The notes below the pieces were generated by a model. That model did not search any database, was not told where the DNA came from, and saw nothing but the letters and a program-made list of their open reading frames with translations. Below, one piece after another: positions 8,943 to 18,633 of a DNA stretch of 64,000 bases (position 1 is its first letter; every line of letters begins with the position of its first letter). This DNA is from Flavobacteriaceae bacterium (lineage in GTDB: Bacteria > Bacteroidota > Bacteroidia > Flavobacteriales > Flavobacteriaceae), in contig JANQNQ010000014.1 in the NCBI GenBank assembly GCA_028279515.1, positions 62,001-126,000 of the forward strand, read 5' to 3'. The translations under genes were made by a program, and so were the position numbers.

Positions 8943-10097
8943 ATGAAGAAGATCGTAACACTCGGAATTTTCCTTAGCTGTACAGTACTAATGGCCTGTA
9001 CAAACATCAATACCGAAGCTAAACAAAATGAATTACTGGCCATGCATGACGGGCATGGTGAAAAACATCAGATCAAAGTTGCCTTGCTGTTGGATACCAG
9101 CAATAGTATGGACGGACTTATTAATCAAGCCAAGGCCCAACTCTGGGAGATCGTCAACGAACTATCGTATGCTAAATGCGGTACTGCGAAGCCAGACCTT
9201 GCTATCGCCCTTTACGAATATGGTAACGACGACCTATCCTCTAGAGAAGGATATATCAGACAGGTTTTAGGGTTTAGTGATGACCTGGATGAAATTTCTG
9301 AAAAACTATTTTCACTGACTACCCATGGTGGCAGTGAATACTGTGGTCAAGTGATCCAGACCTCACTGAATCAACTAAACTGGGGAGATAATAAGGATGG
9401 AGACCTTAAAATGATCTTTATCGCAGGAAACGAGCCTTTTACCCAAGGAACGGTTAACTACAAAGATGCGGCCTCTAACGCCAACGAAAAGGACGTGGTT
9501 GTCAACACCATCTTTTGTGGTGATTACAATCAGGGTATCTCTGGTATGTGGAGGGACGGGGCAACACTTACGAACGGAGATTATATGACCATCAATCACA
9601 ATGAGGCCATTGTACATATTGCTACTCCGTATGACAAAATCATCATCGAACTGAACACCAAACTAAACGGCACCTATATCTCATACGGCTCACTGGGATA
9701 CGCGAAAAGTAGCCTGCAAGCTCAGCAAGACGACAATGCGGCAGGTATGCATCAGGAAGTCGCTGTGAAGAGAGCAGTTAGCAAAAGCTCACGTATGTAT
9801 AAGAACTCGACTTGGGATCTGGTAGATGCAGAAAAGGAAGCTGATTTTGATTACGGCAAGCTCAAAAAGGATGACCTGCCTAAGGAATTGAAAGGAAAGT
9901 CTACAGCGCAAATCAAAACATATGTAGCTAAGAAAAGAGCTGAACGCGAAAAGATTCAGAAAGAGATTCAAGAACTAAACAAGAAACGGGAAGCCTATAT
10001 CGCCAAAGAGCGAAAAAACGGGGATCAAAAGAATCTTGACAAAGTGATGATCGAGGCCATCAAAAAACAAGCGGCTAAGAAGAAATACACTTGGTAG
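8943..10097 (+). CDS. VWA-domain lipoprotein
   Basis: 384 aa. The signal peptide ends in a lipobox-like LMAC (C19), so it is probably lipid-anchored. A von Willebrand factor A domain spans about 45-245 with an intact metal-ion-dependent adhesion site DTSNS (51-55). The C-terminal third is Lys/Glu-rich and helical (about 310-384, ending KKQAAKKKYTW), possibly a coiled coil. The function is unknown; VWA domains usually mediate metal-dependent protein binding. It forms a two-gene unit with the SIMPL gene and ends at a strong terminator. Confidence 0.85.
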   Translation: MKKIVTLGIFLSCTVLMACTNINTEAKQNELLAMHDGHGEKHQIKVALLLDTSNSMDGLINQAKAQLWEIVNELSYAKCGTAKPDLAIALYEYGNDDLSSREGYIRQVLGFSDDLDEISEKLFSLTTHGGSEYCGQVIQTSLNQLNWGDNKDGDLKMIFIAGNEPFTQGTVNYKDAASNANEKDVVVNTIFCGDYNQGISGMWRDGATLTNGDYMTINHNEAIVHIATPYDKIIIELNTKLNGTYISYGSLGYAKSSLQAQQDDNAAGMHQEVAVKRAVSKSSRMYKNSTWDLVDAEKEADFDYGKLKKDDLPKELKGKSTAQIKTYVAKKRAEREKIQKEIQELNKKREAYIAKERKNGDQKNLDKVMIEAIKKQAAKKKYTW

Positions 10098-10106
10098 AAA
10101 AATGAA

Positions 10107-10138
10107 AAAAGCGAGTTTAAAACTCGCTTTTTTTTTAT
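10107..10138. terminator. Bidirectional intrinsic terminator between convergent genes
   Basis: Stem AAAAGCGAGTT / AACTCGCTTTT (10107-10117, 10121-10131) with T-run to 10136 on the plus strand and an A-run on the left side, so it can end transcription from both the VWA gene and the convergent sprF-like gene. Confidence 0.88.
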
Positions 10139-10142
10139 TTCG

Positions 10143-11144
10143 TTATTCCACCCATGGACACTTACATGGATAAGGTTCTCTTCCTTTTAAGAAATCATAC
10201 CCAATGGTAATCTGATGAAAACCACCCGAATCAAATTTAATATCTCCGATCTGATACGTATACGTATAGGCAAACATAAACCTGTTATAGTTTACCCCTA
10301 ACAACGGACTGATCCATTGAAGTTTTTGATCCGAAACTTGTGTCCCATCCAAGAATTGAGCTCCATCGAAGCTATTTCGATAAGAGATACCTCCCCAGAT
10401 CTTCCCAAAGTCCATCTCCTTGTATACTTTGATATTGGCATCGATAGATTTCTCATCTGTGAATTCCGTCCATTGAAACAACAGAGAAGGCTCATATGAC
10501 CATTCACTGTATTGGTTGAGCAGGTATCCTGCCGAAAACAAATACTTTCGTTGGTTACTTGATTCAAATTCACTATTGATGTTTCTATTTCTAAACAGCA
10601 AGTTTTTAATCGCAACGTGCGCATAGAAGTTGATCAAACTATAAGACATTCCTACATCAACATTTAGATACGTCGTACTCTGTTTGATTCCTGCAATGAT
10701 CGGGTCAAAGTCTCTAGGGTCAAAATCTGTTTCATCCAAGGAACTTTGAATCACCCCTACACTCATACCAAAGGACAACTGATTAAGGTCGGCTGGCCAA
10801 AGATTGATATGGTGTGCATAGGTCAATTGCAATCCCGTTTGTGAGTGATATCCATTCTGATCATTAAAGACGATCGCCCCTACTCCTGAACGCTCTCCTA
10901 ATCGAACATGGGCATTGATCGTCTGAAGGTTTGGCGCCTCATCTTGATCAAACCACTGCTGTCTTGCCGTAGCACGTGCCTTACCCGTATAACCAATTCC
11001 GGCCATTGAAGGGTACACTAAGTAGTAGTTGTCAGTAAGATAATCTAAGTAAACAGGAACTCCTTCTTGAGCTCTTAAAAAGGGGGTTATTAAAAAAATA
11101 AGTGCTAGAAAGTAGTACTTTCTTAAGTTAGTCTTTTGAATCAT
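10143..11144 (-). CDS. PorP/SprF-family type IX secretion outer-membrane protein
   Basis: 333 aa with a signal peptide (cleavage near FLRAQ) and a predicted beta-barrel of the PorP/SprF family (opening YLDYLTDNYYLVYPSMAGIG and ending near ITIGYDFLKGREP). Such proteins are required for the secretion and surface attachment of partner proteins that carry type B C-terminal sorting domains. Here the partner is the 1333-aa gene immediately upstream, whose last 4 bp overlap this gene's start (ATGA), so the two are coupled. In gliding relatives SprF serves SprB in this way. This is a paralogue and not necessarily SprF itself. Confidence 0.92.
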   Translation of the reverse strand: MIQKTNLRKYYFLALIFLITPFLRAQEGVPVYLDYLTDNYYLVYPSMAGIGYTGKARATARQQWFDQDEAPNLQTINAHVRLGERSGVGAIVFNDQNGYHSQTGLQLTYAHHINLWPADLNQLSFGMSVGVIQSSLDETDFDPRDFDPIIAGIKQSTTYLNVDVGMSYSLINFYAHVAIKNLLFRNRNINSEFESSNQRKYLFSAGYLLNQYSEWSYEPSLLFQWTEFTDEKSIDANIKVYKEMDFGKIWGGISYRNSFDGAQFLDGTQVSDQKLQWISPLLGVNYNRFMFAYTYTYQIGDIKFDSGGFHQITIGYDFLKGREPYPCKCPWVE

Positions 11145-14100
11145 CGTTTTAATGTAAAGTGTCCTTTAAATTCTTTTTCAGCGCCATCTTCGGTATATAT
11201 AACCCTGAACCAGTAGTCACTAGCTGGCAATGGGTTTCCATTAAAGGTGCCGTCCCAGACTCCATTTGTTGGACTTAGTTGTTTAAGCAGTTTTCCAAAC
11301 CTGTCAAATATATAAATTTTCGCACTAGGGATAGTGTTAATACCTGTAATATTCCAAGTGTCATTGAAACCGTCTCCGTTAGGGGTAAAGAACTTCGGAA
11401 AATCAATAACGATCTTGATTTCTGAAACCAGTTCGTCACAATTAAACAGGTCTCTTACATACACCAAATGCTCACCTCGGGTAACGTCTTCAAACGTAGT
11501 TGATTGTTGCCACGGACCAAAATCGAGCCTATACTCGTAGTCTCCGCTTCCAACCACACTAACCTCCAGGGTATGACTATCTGCAAATGCATTGGTCACT
11601 ACCTCTACCGATATACTTTCGGGAGGGTACGAACCTATAACGGTCGTTGTACCCGGAATCGTACACCCAGTTGCAATATTTGTTGCCACTACAGTAAACT
11701 GACCTGGCGCAATCGGAGAGTACGAAGGATCCGTAGCTCCCGGTAAAATATTTTCTGGTAATGCTTCTGTACCTTCATACCATTGGAATGTGTATTCAGT
11801 AGGACTCAACTGGGTATCAATCGGTGGTACAGGTAAAAAGGTGTTATCCCCAGGTGTAACTAGACCTCCGTTGGCAGCTAAACAAATAACATATTCATCT
11901 TCTATCTGAATCTCTGGTACCGGATTTACAATCAATGTTAACGGTATCACTTGAAAACACTCGTTTCCGTTAGGATCCACACGCACATAAATCGTTTGCA
12001 TGACTGCCACTGTATTTACGAAAGTGGCGGTTTCAGTAATGATGTTTGCATTACCTGCAATCGCGTCAGCTTCCTCTAAATAATAGGTAAAAGTGAAATC
12101 TGTTGGAAGTAGTCCGTTTAAGATCTCTTCTTCCCTTCTTGTAATATCAAAAGAATCGAAACCATCGTTATCTACCTCACACTCCTCAATCGGCGCCGGT
12201 GTTAAATTCAAATTGGCATACAATATGGTTTCCAATCTAAGGTCTACTGTAGACGTACATGTATTTGTTCCAGTGGCCACTACAATGATATCTCGAGTAA
12301 GTATCGTGTTTGTATATGCCATCGGCGTTGTAATCGGGTTATTAGCCGTCACATCGGCAGCAGACTCATAATACGCCAAAGTAATTGATGTATCGCCATT
12401 TCGAATTTGATCCGCTCTGATGGTTAGGTCATAAACCGTATCGACCTGATCACTACAGATACGAATCGGGTCTGGTGTAAATATTTCTGGATTTGGATTG
12501 ACGATAAGATCGAAATTCATATCGGTGTTAAAGCACTCACCAGCATCTCCTACTCCGTTTCCATTATCATCAAACTGTGCTCTTACATAAATCGTTTGAG
12601 GATTGGTAGTATTTGTAAAGGCGTTGGCCCCAGCAATTGGAATATTGTCAATCGCGTCCTGTTCGGTCAAGTGATAACTGATCAAGATGGCCTGCGTTTG
12701 AGCCCCCAATACTTCTGCATCTTTCGTTGTAAGGTCAAAAACTGCCTGATTTGTATCACTACAAAGAATGTAATCTGTTACCGGATTCGCTAAAGGTAGC
12801 GGGTCCACCGTTAGCGTAATATGATGTCCCAATCCTAAACAGGCGTTGTTATCATCACTATCAACCCTCACATAGATGTTTTGCGTAAATGGCGAAGCAT
12901 CATTGCGATGATTGCTAATATCAGGAATTGCATTCTGCTCGGCCAAAGCATCTGTCTCATTTTCGTAATAGGTAATCACCAAATTTTGTGGTGGTGGATA
13001 TAGTGCTAAAATCTGTGCGGTGGCATCACTGAAGTCGAAAGCAGCAACACCATTGGTGTTATCATTATCAACCAAGTCATCATCACACACTTCATATGCC
13101 AAGTTAAATCCTGCAGGAATCAAAGTTGTCGAAACCACAAGATCGATCTGCGCAGTTCTATAACATCCTGCAGCCGTTTCTACTCGAGCGTATACGGTGC
13201 TATTCACCGCTGTTGGATTCGGATAGGTTGTGAAATTGGTGATCTGATCGGCCACCAATCCAGTCATAGCCTGTGCTTGCGTCAAATAATACGTAAAGGT
13301 CTCATTCGCTGAATTCGTCGAGATCAAAACATTGGCCTCGGTTAAATTAAATGAGGAAAAACCATCTGTGTCATCATCACATTGCAACAATTGCACAACC
13401 GGCGTTACCACAGGTCTCGGATTCACAACGAGATCAAAGGAAACTGTATTGAAACAAGCCGGATTGGTATTGTTCTCTATTCTAGCGTATATAGGTTGCG
13501 GATTTGAAGTATTCTGAATCGGCGCAGTAATCTCTGTACCAGCCACTCCTGCAGTTGCTTCTCCAGGCGTTAAATAGAAAGTTACCGTGAAATCAGCAGC
13601 CGATTGGGCTCCTAAGACCTCACCTGCCTTGGTAGAAAGGTCAAAAGTGACCACTCCGTTGGTATCATCCCCGTCATCGGCATTATCGCACTGTTCATAA
13701 TCCACTGGTTGATTGGCGATAGGTTCGCCTACAACGCTAATATCAAAACTAGTAACCTCATAACAGGTTTGTGTAGCATCTGCGATACGAATCCAGATGG
13801 TTTCATTCGGATTGACATTACTGTACGATGCAAAGTTGATGATTGGACTAAGATTTCCTTCTGCATTGGCTTGAGTAGCATGAAAACTTATTGGAAAATC
13901 AGCTGCCACTTGTGATCCAAGCACCAAACTGGCATTGTTGGTAAAGTCAAAGACTTCAATTCCGTTGCCGTCGGTTTCACACATTAAAATATCTTCAGGT
14001 TGCCTGTCGATAACAGGAGGCGTTGTAAATTCAAGTTCTACCTCGTCAATAGAGATACAGCCTGCTGCTAATTCAACTTCTACTCGGTATACTCCGTCAA

Positions 14101-15142
14101 CGGTAGCGCTTAGTGTTGGATTTGTTTCACCCACCAATTCTACTCCATCCAAGAACCAAGTATATGTAGCCCCTGCTCCTGAGGTCGCGTCTAAGATGAT
14201 CGGCGTACCGTCACAACCAGGATTCCCATTGGCAATGGTTTGATCGCCACCAAGGTTTCCACCGATATTGAAACTTCCTGCCTCAATAAATACGGCCGAG
14301 TCAACAATGGTGTCTCCACGGTCGGCCAATACGATCTTAATCACGTATTCTTGTCCCGGAATTACTGCTGTAGAAGCGGTAAGCACATCGGTAAAGCCAT
14401 CATACTGGATAACGTTGGTATTGTTTAGAGCAGAGTTACTGCGATACAATTCTGGAAACCAATTGAAACCTTCATTCTCAGTTCCGCACAAAAAGTTTCG
14501 GCTGTGAATACTAAACGTACTCACAGGAACATTTGTGGTTCCAGGAATTCTTGCGATGTTGGTTCCGCCGAAGGTAGTTCCTGAGTTATTTGGAATCCCA
14601 GGGCCTCTTACTAAGAATGCAAAACCATCCCTAACATTACTCTGGCATTCGTACTGATTTTCATACTCGTCAGATGCGAATATGAAATTGAAACTCATGA
14701 AATTGATCGTTGGCGTAAATCTGAAGGTAAATGAGGTGGCGTCGTTAGTATTGACATTCCCCCCATAGTTGAGATCTAAAATTGCCTTAAGGTCTGCATC
14801 TCCGGCCCAACCATTGCTACCGGTATAATCGGTATTGTTGTTGGGACCTTGGGCTCCTTGAGCATTTCCAGACGTAATCACGATACCTTCTTCAAACGGA
14901 AAACTGGAGCTCCCTCTATTAAAGTAACCCCAACTTCGTTGCGTTAGATCATTCGTGTTATTGTCTTGGAGTGCATCCCATTGAATAGTTACGCAATCAC
15001 TATCAATGAGTACGTCTTCCACCATTTGAGGTGCAGACAAGCTCGATTCTGGGTCCACAGCGTTGTTGACCCTAATTGTTTGGGCATAGAAGATTTGGAC
15101 ACAAAAGACAGCAATAAGTAGTAGGTAGTAGTTGTTTTTCAT
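11141..15142 (-). CDS. Giant secreted repeat protein with type B T9SS/gliding C-terminal domain
   Basis: 1333 aa, predicted cell-surface or secreted adhesin-like protein. In order: signal peptide (to about 20); a choice-of-anchor L domain (about 30-290, with FASDEYENQYECQ and GIVITSGNAQG); an Ig-like segment (about 295-375); seven tandem repeats of 90-105 aa (about 385-1080), each starting with an acidic CD/CE..DGxxxFDLT motif, carrying FTYYLT..DA and ending IYVRV....CF...LIVNP; a PKD-like segment; and the C-terminal type B sorting domain (about 1245-1333, starting FFTPNGDGFNDTW). Each repeat has a conserved Cys pair and Asp-rich loops, suggesting disulfide and Ca2+ stabilisation. Export would be by the T9SS, whose translocon SprA is in this window. 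Ligand unknown. Confidence 0.92.
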   Translation of the reverse strand: MKNNYYLLLIAVFCVQIFYAQTIRVNNAVDPESSLSAPQMVEDVLIDSDCVTIQWDALQDNNTNDLTQRSWGYFNRGSSSFPFEEGIVITSGNAQGAQGPNNNTDYTGSNGWAGDADLKAILDLNYGGNVNTNDATSFTFRFTPTINFMSFNFIFASDEYENQYECQSNVRDGFAFLVRGPGIPNNSGTTFGGTNIARIPGTTNVPVSTFSIHSRNFLCGTENEGFNWFPELYRSNSALNNTNVIQYDGFTDVLTASTAVIPGQEYVIKIVLADRGDTIVDSAVFIEAGSFNIGGNLGGDQTIANGNPGCDGTPIILDATSGAGATYTWFLDGVELVGETNPTLSATVDGVYRVEVELAAGCISIDEVELEFTTPPVIDRQPEDILMCETDGNGIEVFDFTNNASLVLGSQVAADFPISFHATQANAEGNLSPIINFASYSNVNPNETIWIRIADATQTCYEVTSFDISVVGEPIANQPVDYEQCDNADDGDDTNGVVTFDLSTKAGEVLGAQSAADFTVTFYLTPGEATAGVAGTEITAPIQNTSNPQPIYARIENNTNPACFNTVSFDLVVNPRPVVTPVVQLLQCDDDTDGFSSFNLTEANVLISTNSANETFTYYLTQAQAMTGLVADQITNFTTYPNPTAVNSTVYARVETAAGCYRTAQIDLVVSTTLIPAGFNLAYEVCDDDLVDNDNTNGVAAFDFSDATAQILALYPPPQNLVITYYENETDALAEQNAIPDISNHRNDASPFTQNIYVRVDSDDNNACLGLGHHITLTVDPLPLANPVTDYILCSDTNQAVFDLTTKDAEVLGAQTQAILISYHLTEQDAIDNIPIAGANAFTNTTNPQTIYVRAQFDDNGNGVGDAGECFNTDMNFDLIVNPNPEIFTPDPIRICSDQVDTVYDLTIRADQIRNGDTSITLAYYESAADVTANNPITTPMAYTNTILTRDIIVVATGTNTCTSTVDLRLETILYANLNLTPAPIEECEVDNDGFDSFDITRREEEILNGLLPTDFTFTYYLEEADAIAGNANIITETATFVNTVAVMQTIYVRVDPNGNECFQVIPLTLIVNPVPEIQIEDEYVICLAANGGLVTPGDNTFLPVPPIDTQLSPTEYTFQWYEGTEALPENILPGATDPSYSPIAPGQFTVVATNIATGCTIPGTTTVIGSYPPESISVEVVTNAFADSHTLEVSVVGSGDYEYRLDFGPWQQSTTFEDVTRGEHLVYVRDLFNCDELVSEIKIVIDFPKFFTPNGDGFNDTWNITGINTIPSAKIYIFDRFGKLLKQLSPTNGVWDGTFNGNPLPASDYWFRVIYTEDGAEKEFKGHFTLKR

Positions 15143-15164
15143 TTTTTTGCTGTTAATGAGTTGC

Positions 15165-15172
15165 TAAATATA
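15165..15172 (-). promoter_or_regulatory. Candidate -7 box for the giant adhesin/sprF operon
   Basis: On the minus strand this reads TATATTTA, seven of eight matches to TAnnTTTG, 22 bp upstream of the start codon. It lies back to back with the nfu promoter in a gap of only about 80 bp. Confidence 0.35.
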
Positions 15173-15196
15173 TTAATAACGTGCGGTTTCTTTTAT

Positions 15197-15204
15197 TATT
15201 TTTG
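15197..15204 (+). promoter_or_regulatory. Candidate -7 box for nfu
   Basis: TATTTTTG is an exact match to TAnnTTTG, ending 20 bp before the preferred nfu start codon at 15225. No convincing -33 TTG is visible at the usual distance. Confidence 0.5.
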
Positions 15205-15224
15205 CAACAAATTTGTCTTTTGCT

Positions 15225-16130
15225 ATGAAAATTTATGAAATAAGTATCCAGAACACCAATAATCCTGCGATTTTAAAGTTCGAAGCTAATGATTTTTTAA
15301 CGAAACATACAAGCCACGAATTTCACAACATCGACGAGGCGAACGATTCACCTTTGGCACAACAGCTTTTTCACTTGCCCTTTGTAAAGACCGTTTACAT
15401 TTCTTCCAACTTTGTGGCCATTGAGCGCTATAATATTGTGGAATGGAGTGATGTTCAAGAGGAAGTCGCCGAGCAAATCACTGCTTTTCTAAATGAAGGA
15501 GGAATCGTCATTAAGGAAGAAGCTACTACCAAGAAAAAAACACCTGTGACTGTTTATGCTGAAAGCACACCGAATCCGGGCGTTATGAAATTTGTATCGA
15601 ACAAAAGGTTGGTCATTGGCCCTTCAGAATTTAAAAATATTGACGACGCCAAATACGCGCCCATGGCGCAAGCGCTTTTCCACTTTCCTTTTGTAAAGGA
15701 AGTATTCTTTGATGAAAACTACATTTCGGTGACCAAGTTCGATATGGCCGACTGGAATGACGTCACCTTGGAGTTACGTGAGTTCATTAGATCCTACATT
15801 GAAGAAGGTAAAGATATTGTTTCAAAAGATGCTCCGAAAGCAGTGAAGGAAACAGAAAAAGTTGCACAGGAACGTTTTGATTCGTTGGACGACACCTCAA
15901 AACAAATTGTCAATATTTTGGAAGAGTATGTAAAACCAGCGGTTGCTTCGGATGGCGGTAACATTCAGTTCGAATCGTTCGATGAGGAAACTAAAACGGT
16001 CAAAGTTATCTTACAAGGAGCATGTAGCGGTTGTCCATCTTCCACCTTCACCTTAAAGAATGGAATTGAGAATATGTTGCGTGAAATGCTTGCCGGAAAA
16101 GTGGAACATGTAGAGGCCATCAACGGTTAA
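15225..16130 (+). CDS. Nfu/NifU-family iron-sulfur cluster carrier with duplicated N-domain
   Basis: Scaffold or carrier that delivers Fe-S clusters to apoproteins; cytoplasmic, 301 aa. Two consecutive Nfu N-terminal domains are visible (residues about 1-95 and 110-205; compare HLPFVKTVYISSNFVAI with HFPFVKEVFFDENYISV), then the NifU C-terminal domain with the cluster-binding C267-x-x-C270 in GACSGCPSS. E. coli NfuA-type proteins have only one N-domain, so this one contains an internal duplication. A TTG at 15213 would add four residues; the ATG at 15225 is chosen because its first codons fit the family start and it lies well behind the -7 box. Confidence 0.93.
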   Translation: MKIYEISIQNTNNPAILKFEANDFLTKHTSHEFHNIDEANDSPLAQQLFHLPFVKTVYISSNFVAIERYNIVEWSDVQEEVAEQITAFLNEGGIVIKEEATTKKKTPVTVYAESTPNPGVMKFVSNKRLVIGPSEFKNIDDAKYAPMAQALFHFPFVKEVFFDENYISVTKFDMADWNDVTLELREFIRSYIEEGKDIVSKDAPKAVKETEKVAQERFDSLDDTSKQIVNILEEYVKPAVASDGGNIQFESFDEETKTVKVILQGACSGCPSSTFTLKNGIENMLREMLAGKVEHVEAING

Positions 16131-16220
16131 GAACTAATTGTAGGTATTTTCATATTTATAAGAATTATCTTAACTTTAAGGTTCGACACTAAATGAAGAA
16201 GTAACCTTAAAAAAATCATT

Positions 16221-16421
16221 ATGGCAGTTTTAAAAGTAATCGAAGTATTATCGAATTCAAAGAAAAGTTGGGAAGATGCTACGGCCAGAGCTGTGAAGCA
16301 GGCTTCTAAGTCCGTTAAGAATATCAAATCTGTATACGTGCAGGATCAAAGTGCTATTGTAAGTGGTGATTCTGTGACTGAGTACAGAGTAAATCTCAAG
16401 ATCACCTTTGAGGTAAAATAA
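16221..16421 (+). CDS. Dodecin family protein (SecE2/calcium-dodecin-like)
   Basis: 66-aa small protein of the dodecin fold, which assembles into a hollow dodecamer. The sequence AVLKVIEVLSNSKKSWEDA and the closing YRVNLKITFEVK are characteristic. The flavin-stacking Trp of classical dodecins (in their LDWFEV segment) is missing; that position reads NIKSVYVQ. The only Trp lies in the SWEDA helix, as in mycobacterial SecE2/Rv0379. It therefore more likely belongs to the Ca2+-type or non-flavin class. It is followed by a strong terminator and stands alone. Confidence 0.9.
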   Translation: MAVLKVIEVLSNSKKSWEDATARAVKQASKSVKNIKSVYVQDQSAIVSGDSVTEYRVNLKITFEVK

Positions 16422-16446
16422 TTGTTCAAAGTGTTATTTAATGAAA

Positions 16447-16476
16447 ACGCCTCGTTTAAACGAGGCGTGTTTTTTA
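16447..16476 (+). terminator. Intrinsic terminator after dodecin
   Basis: Perfect 11-bp inverted repeat ACGCCTCGTTT / AAACGAGGCGT (16447-16457 and 16458-16468) followed by a T-run, 25 bp after the dodecin stop codon. Confidence 0.9.
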
Positions 16477-16482
16477 TTTTTA
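16475..16482 (+). promoter_or_regulatory. Candidate -7 box for the DUF255 gene
   Basis: TATTTTTA, seven of eight matches to TAnnTTTG, begins within the terminator T-run and ends 17 bp before the ATG at 16500. Confidence 0.35.
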
Positions 16483-16499
16483 GGGTTTAATACAGATCC

Positions 16500-18617
16500 A
16501 TGCTCAAGAAAATTATTTTCATAGTACCGATATTCTTTTTGTTTATCGCCTGCGAAAGTCAAAACACGAAGGAAATGTCGCATAAATATACCAATGACCT
16601 CATCAACGAGACAAGCCCTTACCTGCTTCAACATGCTCACAATCCGGTAAACTGGAAACCTTGGAAACCTGAAGTTCTTGAAGAAGCCAAAAAAGAAAAC
16701 AAGATGCTCTTGATCAGTGTAGGTTATTCTGCTTGTCACTGGTGCCATGTCATGGAACATGAGAGCTTTGAAGACTCGTTGGTTGCCAACTTGATGAACA
16801 AGCATTTTGTGAACATTAAGGTTGACCGAGAAGAGCGTCCAGACGTTGACCAAGTGTATATGAATGCGGTGCAGATCATGACTGGAAGCGGCGGATGGCC
16901 TATGAATGTTGTTGCTCTTCCTGACGGAAGACCGTTTTGGGGAGGCACTTACTTTAAGAAGGAGGATTGGATCAAATCGCTAGAGCAATTGATCAAGGTA
17001 TATAATGAATCTCCTGAAAGAGTCGAAGAATATGCGGCCAACCTTGAAAAAGGAATGAAGGGGGTGGATATGGTCATTCCGAATCCTGAGAAAGCTTCCT
17101 TCACAGTTGAAGAGATTCAGCAAGCAGTGAATAGTTGGTCTACTTATTTTGATGGACAGAAAGGCGGACTCAATCGGGCTCCGAAGTTTATGATGCCCAA
17201 CAATTATCACTTCCTCTTAAGAAAAGCATATCAAGCTCAAGACCAGCAATTGATGGACTATGTGAATCTAACGCTCACAAAGATGGCCTATGGAGGTATC
17301 TTTGATCATATTGGTGGTGGTTTTGCTAGATACTCGGTGGATGCCAAATGGCATGTTCCCCATTTTGAGAAGATGCTTTACGACAACGGACAATTGGTAA
17401 GCTTGTATTCTGATGCGTATTTGGTGACCAAAAACCCTTTGTACAAAGACGTGGTCTATGAAACACTCGAATTTGTAAAAACTGAAATGACCAATGAAGA
17501 AGGTGCTTTCTATTCATCTTTGGATGCCGACAGTGATACCGCCGAAGGCGAGTTAGAGGAAGGTGCTTTTTATGTGTGGAAAGAAGAAGAGTTGAAAACG
17601 CTGTTGAAAGAAGATTTTGCTCTGTTCAAAGACTACTACAACATCAATGATTATGGACATTGGGAGCACGGAAACTTCGTGCTTATACGAAACGATTCAG
17701 ACGAAGCTATTGCCGAGAAGCACGGTCTTACCATCGACGCCCTAAAAGCCAAATTGGAGGCTGCCAAAGCCCTTCTACTTATAGAAAGAAATAAAAGGTC
17801 TAGACCGCGTCTAGACGACAAGACGTTAACTTCTTGGAATGCATGGATGTTAAAAGGATATACGAATGCCTATCAAGCATTCGACGAACAAGCCTTTTTA
17901 GAGACCGCAATCAAAAATGCCAACTTCATTGTCGACAAACAACTTCGTGGTGACGGTGGTCTAAATCATAGCTATAAAGATGGAAAAAGCACCATCAATG
18001 GGTATCTTGAAGATTATGCTGCGGTTATCGAAGCTTTTATCACTTTATATGAAGCGACCTTAGACCCTAAATGGCTTCATACCTCTAGAGACCTGGCCAA
18101 CTATACATTTGACCATTTCTTTGATGACCAAAGCAAGATGTTCTTCTTCACTTCTGATGAAGATGCCAGTTTGGTAACGCGCAATATTGACAAGGCCGAC
18201 AATGTGATTCCGGCTTCGAATTCAGTCATGGCCAAGAACCTCTTTAAGCTTTCTCATTATTACGGTAACAAAAAGTATTTGGAGACATCTGTGCAGATGC
18301 TCAACAACATGAAATCTGACGTCATTCAATATGCCTCTGGGCATTCAAATTGGCTGGACCTCATGCTCAATTTGTCTGGTGACTATTATGAAATCGCCAT
18401 CGTGGGCGAGGATGCAAACGCAAAGGTCAAGGAATTCAATGCTCAGTATATTCCGAATAAATTAATTGTGGGAAGCACCACTGATTCTAAACTCTATCTT
18501 TTAGAAAACCGATATGCCGAAAATCAAACGCTGATCTACGTTTGTGTAAACAGCGCTTGCAAGCTTCCTGTTAGTGAAGTTGCAGATGCGGTCAAACAAT
18601 TGAAAAGAACTTTATAA
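16500..18617 (+). CDS. DUF255 thioredoxin-domain lipoprotein (YyaL/SSP411 family)
   Basis: 705 aa. An N-terminal lipobox (LFIAC, C18) predicts a lipid anchor outside the inner membrane. The thioredoxin-like domain (about 30-190) opens [17 protein letters not shown] and carries the redox motif C79-H-W-C82. It is followed by a long (alpha/alpha)-barrel region (about 195-690) similar to N-acylglucosamine epimerase/mannose isomerase folds. Human SPATA20 and Bacillus YyaL are homologues without an assigned reaction. The lipoprotein signal is a variation on the mostly cytoplasmic family. The DUF1304 gene follows after 16 bp. Confidence 0.9.
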   Translation: MLKKIIFIVPIFFLFIACESQNTKEMSHKYTNDLINETSPYLLQHAHNPVNWKPWKPEVLEEAKKENKMLLISVGYSACHWCHVMEHESFEDSLVANLMNKHFVNIKVDREERPDVDQVYMNAVQIMTGSGGWPMNVVALPDGRPFWGGTYFKKEDWIKSLEQLIKVYNESPERVEEYAANLEKGMKGVDMVIPNPEKASFTVEEIQQAVNSWSTYFDGQKGGLNRAPKFMMPNNYHFLLRKAYQAQDQQLMDYVNLTLTKMAYGGIFDHIGGGFARYSVDAKWHVPHFEKMLYDNGQLVSLYSDAYLVTKNPLYKDVVYETLEFVKTEMTNEEGAFYSSLDADSDTAEGELEEGAFYVWKEEELKTLLKEDFALFKDYYNINDYGHWEHGNFVLIRNDSDEAIAEKHGLTIDALKAKLEAAKALLLIERNKRSRPRLDDKTLTSWNAWMLKGYTNAYQAFDEQAFLETAIKNANFIVDKQLRGDGGLNHSYKDGKSTINGYLEDYAAVIEAFITLYEATLDPKWLHTSRDLANYTFDHFFDDQSKMFFFTSDEDASLVTRNIDKADNVIPASNSVMAKNLFKLSHYYGNKKYLETSVQMLNNMKSDVIQYASGHSNWLDLMLNLSGDYYEIAIVGEDANAKVKEFNAQYIPNKLIVGSTTDSKLYLLENRYAENQTLIYVCVNSACKLPVSEVADAVKQLKRTL

Positions 18618-18633
18618 CATAAAATCACGCACC

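Noticed and set aside
15213-15224. TTG start four codons upstream of nfu ATG
   Set aside because: Close to the predicted transcription start and without family conservation; ATG at 15225 preferred.
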